A stretch of 64,000 bases of DNA. Source: Anaeramoeba flamelloides (taxonomy: Eukaryota; Metamonada; Anaeramoebidae). The DNA lies in assembly GCA_027625915.1 (NCBI GenBank), contig JANTQA010000048.1, forward strand, positions 1,798,001 through 1,862,000, in the 5' to 3' direction. Positions within the stretch are counted from its first letter, which is position 1. Each line of letters opens with the position of its first letter. Below the pieces are notes generated by a model. The model saw only the letters and a list, made by a program, of their open reading frames with translations. It was not told the origin of the DNA and made no database searches. The translations under genes and the position numbers were made by a program. Shown one piece after another: positions 57,713 to 64,000 of this stretch.

Positions 57713-58698
57713 AGTACAAGCCTCATTAATAAAATCTTTACATTTAATCTGTAATCAAGATTTAAAACCATTCAACCCACAACACTAACACCCCCTACTA
57801 ATAAAAAAAAAATATCTCAAGATCTTTTTGAACCAAAAATTCTTCAGATTATAATGTTGCCACAAGTTGATTGAGATTTTTAATGAAATGTCGACATTTG
57901 AATTTTTAATGGGAAAAAATTTTCATACTGGTATTTGAATTCTAAATCGGAAAAATTTTTCACTTCATTTTTCAATTTATTTTCCAAATAGAGATATACC
58001 ACAAAATGAAACCTATTTCTTCGAAAAACTCTATCTATAAAGAAAAATATGGAAAAGGAAGTGAAAATTTTGTACTATTTATAATTTAAATACCAGTATG
58101 ACAATTTTCTTTTTTTAATCCAAAAAATAGGGTTTTCAAACAAATAAATTGTAGACTATACTTTCTTTTTTTTTTGGACTCCTGTTTTTTTAGTATATAT
58201 TTTGGGCGAACTGGTAATTCTAAATAAGGAAATCTTTCAGAATTGAAAAAAAATAAAATGGTCTTACATTCTTCTCACATTTGGATTTCAAAACCATTAA
58301 TAAGCATCAAAGAAATCAATTGTAATTGGGATCTTTATTTTCATTAGGTAAGTCCCCTTTATTATTCACCTAGAGATATTTTGGTTCAAAAACAATTCTA
58401 ATATAAAGGAATATTGGAGTATTTTAATCGAAAATAAGCAAAAATTATAACTCATTGAATTTTCAAAGGACAATAAAAAATATTTTTTGAAAAATTCAGT
58501 ATAAAAGTGAGTACCATAAGTTTTATAGGCATTACTCAAAAAACTTAAAATAACGACCAAATAATTCGAGCAACAATTTTTAAAAGTTTTATTTTTCACC
58601 ATTTTAAAACAGTTATTATATGAAAAAAAAAACTTTTTGTGATTTTTTTTTTTATTATTATTGAAGAGGAGTGATTCAACAAAATTATTTCATTTTTT

Positions 58699-58785
58699 CC
58701 GTTAGTTTTTTTTACAATTTGAGAAATAAACCGAAAATTTATTTAATTTTCGGTTTATTTCTCAAATTAAAAAAAACCTAGGCAC
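58699..58785. repeat. Hairpin repeat H, minimal copy 7
   Basis: This is the cleanest copy: AATTTGAGAAATAAACCGAAA faces TTTCGGTTTATTTCTCAAATT across a loop of about 13 bases. The whole is bracketed by CCGTTAGTTTTTTTT and AAAAAAAACCTAGGCACTTT. It defines the core of the family: a hairpin with CGTTAG on one side and CCTAGGCACT on the other. Confidence 0.88.
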
Positions 58786-58889
58786 TTTCAGAAATAATCA
58801 ATTTATTTAGAGTTTTTTATCCTAGATATAATATAGGCAGACTTATAACCCATAGAATAGCTTTTCTTTAAAAAATGAAAAGAAAAAAA

Positions 58890-59024
58890 TTTTATTTTCA
58901 AACATTGAAGAAATGGAAGAAAATGATGAGGAATATCATGAGAAAAAAGAAGAAAAAGGGGAAGAACAAACTCAAAAGAAAGAAAAAGATCAAAAAGAAA
59001 TAAAAGAGAGATTAAAAAAAAAAT
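58890..59024 (+). other. Acidic/basic open segment, possible exon
   Basis: An ATG at 58,913 begins a 37-codon frame, MEENDEEYHEKKEEKGE and further Glu/Lys, ending in TAA; the frame is open for a few codons upstream. Its composition is like the KEKE tails of CK2-beta and BEACH gene 2. A purine-rich microsatellite can give the same peptide by chance. Confidence 0.25.
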
Positions 59025-59284
59025 AATAAAAGAAGTAAAAAATAACTTTATTAAAAGTTTTTTTTACCCCAAGTGTGTGAATGGGTTGGTGGTTGTTTTC
59101 TTTTATGATGAGAAAATTTTTGGATTGCGACAATAATTTGTTTCAATAAATAAGTTTAAATATTTGACCAACAACAGATCAAATGAAATAGGTTACTTTA
59201 TCATGTTTTAAATTAGAACTTTATAGATAAGGTTGAATCTATGAAGGACCGAGTTTTTAAGAATAAGAATTTGTTTTACTTTTT

Positions 59285-59425
59285 TTATTTTTTTTTTTTG
59301 CAAGTTTTCCAAAATCATGTTTTTGCAAAATCCCAGTAGAGACACCAGAACCAACAGCAAAAAACAGAAAGTACAAGTACCAACTCAACAGATTGTACGG
59401 AAAGTCCGATTTACTTCACTCCATT
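59285..59425 (-). other. Exon-like island with hydrophobic segment
   Basis: After a GTGAAG acceptor-like word, the minus strand reads SDFPYNLLSWYLYFLFF then AVGSGVSTGILQKHDFGKL, and meets a GTAAAA donor-like word near 59,280. It has a plausible transmembrane helix and natural codon use. The plus strand reads a basic peptide (NPSRDTRTNSKKQKVQVP) to a stop. No partner exon was found and no family is recognised. Confidence 0.3.
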
Positions 59426-59550
59426 AACTTGAGTTAAGTTCAATTTCAAATTGCATCAGTTGGATTCAGTTCTCTTCAGTTGCATAGCCAAGTTCAATTT
59501 GTTCAGGATCCGATCAGTTTGCTTAAGATCTAATCAGAACAAGTTTACAA
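59410..59550 (+). repeat. Degenerate CAGTT/AGTTCAATT short-period repeat
   Basis: Words AGTTCAATTT, CAGTTGGATT, CAGTTCTCTT, CAGTTGCATA, AGTTCAATTTG and CAGTTTGCTT follow each other with a period near 10 bases. GC content is higher than in the surroundings. No function is evident. Confidence 0.5.
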
Positions 59551-60184
59551 TTTCTTATAATGATTTTTCATTCCTTTACTCCTCTCCAAGCACCTTAAAA
59601 AAACAAAAAGAGGAGAAACACAAACAACTTAAAAAAAAGGGAAATTTGGAAAAATTATATAGCCTAAAAAATCATTTTTTTTTGTTATTTCACCTGATTT
59701 GATAAATTTGTTGAAAATAAAAGATTTGTATTAGTTTTAATTATAAATACCAGGTTTTTTGAAAGATCATATTTCAAAATTACGCACTTAATTTAAAAAC
59801 TTTCACAAAGAAATTAATTTGTAGAAATTGCTGTCTATAAATTTATCAACATCATAAAATATTTTCGTGTCAAAGGAGCCAGGTTGTAACGAATGAATTA
59901 CATGTGTTTAAATGGCTTGAATGATACTAGAAGAAAAAATTTATTTTATATATTTCAAAATTGAAATCATTTTTTTGCATTTTTTCTTTTTTTATCTATT
60001 TTTTTTTGTTAATTATTTTTTTTTTTTGAGAAAGTAATTGTTTTACAATTTTTTTTTTTATTACAAGATCGATAGTGACCTAGTAAAAACATGTTATTCT
60101 AATGTTATTGAGTGGAAATACTTGCAGAAAAATCATATTTATTTTTATTGGAATTTTCTTTTGATCTTCAATATAAGATCAAAA

Positions 60185-60410
60185 TGAATATTGTTGTTTT
60201 TCTCAATTGGGTCATTAAGAATTTGAGTTTTTCAATTTTTAAGAAAATTTATTCATTTATTAGATTTATTTCATAATGATATCAACTATTCTTTGATGTT
60301 TATTATTCTACTTATTTCTTATGCGTTCTTCAAAGGTCATTTATAAATAATAATTGATATTTGAAAAAAATGAAATTTTTTTGGGTGCCCTTTGACAGAA
60401 ACAAAGTTTA
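60185..60410 (+). repeat. Repeat R5, copy 2
   Basis: Partner of 50,490-50,735. It lies directly upstream of the first recognisable exon of BEACH gene 2, so it may sit in that gene's intron or promoter. Confidence 0.7.
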
Positions 60411-60480
60411 CTCCGTTTTTATAATGATTATTAAAAATAATATTTTTCAAAATTTCAATATTTATATTAATTTTAATTAA

Positions 60481-62706
60481 AAAGAAAATTCAATAAAGCC
60501 AAATTTTTACAAAAAAAAATGCAAAACAAATTTCTTAATATTAACACAAATAATAAATTTAATTATTTCTTTTATTTATCTTTCTTTGCTTTACTACTTT
60601 TTATTATATTATAAACTCAATAATAAATGGATGGAATTCAATATTATAAAAAAAATACTAAAGATTGAGCAATTTAAATTGAAGACAAATAATTCAACAT
60701 TAAATGATTGTGAAATATATTGTTTAATTTTAGTCGATTTTTTTTTCCAAGAATTAATTAAATTTGTGAATTTATTTACGAATAACCAAAAAGTATTAAA
60801 AAAAATGAAAATAAAGCAAAAGGGAAGTAAAACGATCAGAAGACCAAAGTTAGGTGAATTTGGGAATAGTTTAATTGAAATATCTTATATCATATCATTT
60901 TTAGATCAGATTGAATTATTACCATTAGAATTTCAAATATTTAGACAAAAAATTTTTGATTTAATTATCAAAATTTTTAATTATGATATTTTTAATGAAG
61001 AATCTTTAAATAAATTTTTAATAATTTTCAAAAATTATTCAAATTTTTTCTCAAATAAAAAAGAAAAAACTCACAAAATAATTTTTGCAAAAGAAAATTT
61101 TGATAAAATTTTAGATAACTTTCCAATTGATATGAATAATGTAGAAGAATACAAAGAAAAATTTACTTATTTTGATTTAGAAACCACAAAAACTTTTGAT
61201 TTTAATATCCTAATTAGCTTACTTTTGATTGTTCAGTCATTAATTTTAAATTATCCAGAATTCGAAATTAAATTATTTGAAAATGAATTATTTGAACATT
61301 TATGCGATCAAATATTTTGGACATTTTTAAATTTTAAACCAGATTGGTTAATCAATCTTTTAACGAAATATAATAATGAAGAAAAAAATTTGCTTAGAAA
61401 TAAAGAAAAAAATGAAATTATCAATAAAAAAGAAAACCAAAATGAAATTGAAAATTCACAAGAAAAAGAAAAAGAAAATGAAAATGAAAAAGAAAAAGAG
61501 CAGGAGAAATATAAGGAAAAAGAGAAAGAGAAAGAAAATGAAAAAGAGAAAGGAAACGAGAACGAGAAAGAGAAAGAGAAAGAAAACGAAAAAGAAAAAG
61601 AAAACGAAAAAGAAAAAGAAAACGAAAAAGAGAAAGAAAAAGAGAAAGAAAAAGAAACCAAAAAAGAATGTGAAAGTTTATTTATTTTAAAATATATCAT
61701 TCGGTTAATACCTATTAATAAATCAAATTTAAATTTTCTTATTACTAGAGAATTATTAAATAATAAAAAAAAAAATGAAAAATTTAGAAATGACATTGAG
61801 GATTTTAGCCTAGGTAAATTATTTAGAAAATTTGATTTTAAAGAAAATAATTTTTTAAATCAATTATTTCAAACCATTTCAGTGCTTTATGACCAAAGTT
61901 CTAAAAATTCACAACTAAATTTAACAAATAAATTAACAACAAGTCAATATATCTCAAAGAATGAAAACACAATTGAAAATAATTACAAAAAGGGAATTTA
62001 TACCAAAAAAAAATATTCTTTAGATAAGAAATTATTTTTAGTTTTTTTAAAAAATTTCTTACCAAATGAAAAAGATTCGATTAATAGTAAAAATGCAAAA
62101 AATATTTCTATAAATTATGATCCTGAATTACAATTTTATTTTATAAATTTTGTTATTGAAAAAATATTATCAAGCACAACAACTGCAAAACGCAATAAAT
62201 TAATTAATTTTTTAAAAAACAATAATATCACATTTCTGCTATTAAATAATTTCTTTTGTGTGGATTTAAATAAACATAAAATTGATAGAAATCAATATCA
62301 AAATAATAATAATAATAATAATAATATGATCATAATGAATAACAATAATCAGATTCTAAAAAAATTAAAAAAAATTCAAAAAAAATTACAATCACTAGTA
62401 TTTGACTTAATTACCTATTTAGCAATTACAACTACAAATAACAAATTAATAAACCCTTTAAATGAAATTCAGGAATTACTTGATTTAATAATGAACAACT
62501 TTTTAAATATTAAAATTGTTAAAATAACTTTACATACTTTAAGGACAATTCAAAAAAAAAATAAGAATATTTTTATTAGATCTATGAATGAATTAACCGG
62601 GTTTGTAAAATTATCCAAGATAATAATATTTTATTTAAATGTAATAAACAGCACCAACAACACCACCACTACTACTAACAACAACAACAACAGCAGCAGC
62701 AGAAGC

Positions 62707-62760
<54 letters not shown>

Positions 62761-63862
62761 CATAAACAAGAAGAAAATAAACAAAAAAATAAGAGGCAAT
62801 TAAGGGATGAAAATAAAGAAATAAATGAAACAAATAATTTAAAAATTACTAATAATTTCTTTTTTAACGACAAAATCATGCAAAATTTAAATCAAAAAGA
62901 AAAAGAAATATTGAGAAAAGAAATGGAAAATTTACATAAAAAAAAAAACCAAAAATTAATAAAAGAATGCATTATTCAATTTTTTTTGATTTTAGATCAA
63001 TATTTGGCTTTAGAAACAAATAGAATGAGAATTGTCACTACACCATCCATTATAATCTCTAAAATATTTATAGAATTATTAAGAGAGCCCAATATAAAAC
63101 AATATTGTTTAAATAGGATATTTGATTTATTAATTATAATAACTAACACCCCAGATCAAAATTGGACTATTCAATTTCTGATAGATTTTATTCGCAATCA
63201 AATAAGAAATTTAAAACTTCACAACAAAATAATTGTTAAAGATATAATCATAATAATGGTTAAGGCATTCAAAAAATATCCTGAATCCATTTCAACAGAT
63301 TATTCAATTTTACTTTTTGACCTAATCCAATCTTTGCTATCAATCGAAAACAATTCGACTGATTTTTTTTCACACACTATTAATTTATTAAATATAATTT
63401 TCAGAGGCAATAAACACCATTTATCTTTCTTTGAAAAAAATTATGGATATCAACATTTGGGTTTAATATTATTAAAAATCGTAAAACAATTTGACACTGA
63501 ACAAATTTTACATAAATTATTAACAATGATTGGTGTTAATACAGGGAAAAAAAATAATTATCATTTTATTATTACCAATCCTAAAATGGTAATTATGATT
63601 TTTGACATTTATTCCAGTTTTGAAACACCTCATTTAGAGAATTTATTAGTTTTTTCAATAAAAATTTTTAAAAACTTGCCTACCAATTGCAGTTCTTGCT
63701 GTGCAAATGGACTGCTGTTATTTTTATTACAATTACTACCCAAAAAGGCCAAAATGTCAAATATTTCAACAAAAATTATAAACTTGATTCAATTGTTAGG
63801 ACACCAATCAATAACAGTTAAGGAATTAGAAACATTGTTTTCTTTAATTCGTGGCCCTTATG
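60481..63862 (+). CDS. Second BEACH-family gene, partial (N-terminal/middle part)
   Basis: This open block is paralogous to residues of about 130-960 of BEACH gene 1. Matching words are ILVDFFFQELIKFVNLF versus [30 protein letters not shown] versus [13 protein letters not shown], and NCSSCCANGLLLFLLQLLPK versus [19 protein letters not shown] followed by ELETLFSLI versus ELKSFFSLL. Exon 5' end: open from 60,481, with a possible acceptor ATAAAG at 60,498 and an internal ATG at 60,634, so the start is unresolved and earlier exons are expected. The exon ends at 63,862 (donor GTAAAA, phase 1). A KEKE tract of about 75 residues (61,456-61,660) and poly-Asn runs near 62.3 and 62.7 kb sit in loops. 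ConA, PH, BEACH and WD40 regions would lie beyond the window. Confidence 0.88.
61456..61660 (+). repeat. GAAAAAGA hexamer repeat coding a KEKE tract
   Basis: GAA/GAG alternate with AAA for about 70 codons, interrupted by Asn. The other frames across it read Lys/Arg on the plus strand or Ser/Phe on the minus strand and are shadows. Confidence 0.95.
62650..62762 (+). repeat. AAC/AGC triplet repeat coding poly-Asn
   Basis: An AACAAC run with a leading ACC/ACT and AGC part encodes Thr, Asn and Ser runs in BEACH gene 2. The codon AAC here contrasts with the AAT run of BEACH gene 1, so the two expansions arose independently. Confidence 0.95.
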
Positions 63863-64000
63863 GTAAAATATTCTATTTTTTTCTTTTTCCAATTCTGATT
63901 GTTTTCTTTCCCTTTATCTTTCCCTTATCTCCCCCCCCTCCACACACATTTTTTGTAAATTCTCAGAAATAATTAATTGCTTATCTTAGAATTATTATTA
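63863..64000 (+). other. Start of an intron of BEACH gene 2, cut by window end
   Basis: It begins with GTAAAA and a T-rich run. Possible acceptors TTCTCAG (63,966) and TCTTAG (63,989) lie within it. In the required phase the first leads to a stop within seven codons, so the real acceptor is probably the second or lies beyond the window. Confidence 0.5.

Larger units (their letters stand above)
57713..60480. other. Spacer with coding-like islands upstream of BEACH gene 2
   Basis: It contains a hairpin repeat (58.70-58.79 kb), an acidic/basic open segment (58.89-59.02 kb), an exon-like island (59.28-59.43 kb), a degenerate short-period repeat (59.41-59.55 kb) and an R5 copy (60.19-60.41 kb). 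The 5' exons of BEACH gene 2 should lie in this stretch or the last of it, but none could be identified. Confidence 0.5.

Noticed and set aside
61308-61796. Minus-strand Ser/Phe repeat protein
   Set aside because: Exact antisense shadow of the KEKE tract in BEACH gene 2.
1-64000. CRISPR arrays, bacterial operons, rRNA or tRNA genes, phage-type regions
   Set aside because: No regularly spaced repeats, ribosome-binding-site patterns or structural RNA genes were found; the gene structure is eukaryotic throughout.

Overview
The window is a very AT-rich stretch of nuclear DNA from a single-celled eukaryote. It uses the standard stop codons and GT-AG introns, and its proteins carry poly-Asn and Lys-Glu low-complexity runs. 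Giant BEACH proteins, poly-Asn tracts and KEKE tails fit an amoeboid protist (Amoebozoa or Anaeramoeba-like). The sequence alone does not fix the genus, and no rRNA or tRNA gene is present to help. Most genes are split, so their exons had to be assembled from splice-site phase and from homology to known families.

Layout. 1-3.5 kb: repeats and non-coding DNA. 3.6-9.6 kb (-): the spliceosomal intron-binding helicase Aquarius in two exons. 9.7-10.1 kb (+): a weak divergent three-exon candidate. 11.7-16.3 kb (-): protein kinase CK2 regulatory (beta) subunit in four exons. 16.4-20.5 kb: repeat graveyard with a Tc1/mariner-like deletion derivative. 20.5-22.1 kb (-): a small split candidate gene and an intronless 176-aa gene. 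22.2-31.9 kb: several fold-back elements with clear target-site duplications, with two small gene candidates at 27.6-28.3 kb. 31.9-49.6 kb (+): a complete BEACH-WD40 gene (about 3,309 aa, LvsA/neurobeachin class). 49.7-53.5 kb: non-coding. 53.5-53.9 kb (-): ribosomal protein eS21 in two exons. 55.6-56.1 kb: a small TAA-flanked element. 56.7-57.7 kb (+): a four-exon gene of unknown function. 60.5 kb to the end (+): a second, paralogous BEACH gene that runs off the window.

No operon-like or dedicated accessory system was found. Recognisable genes are housekeeping (splicing, kinase regulation, translation, membrane traffic). The most unusual points are: (1) an Aquarius whose helicase motifs II, III, V and VI are all degenerate although the Walker A lysine remains; (2) strongly bimodal introns, about 90-220 bp versus 1.5-4.0 kb, with the long ones filled by repeats; (3) a -1 frame change in the BEACH gene exactly at a 24-A run; (4) BEACH-like exon debris inside a BEACH intron; (5) hairpin repeats built around CCTAGG and TTTCGGTTTA words, several of them inside introns; and (6) nested TTAA-flanked fold-back elements.
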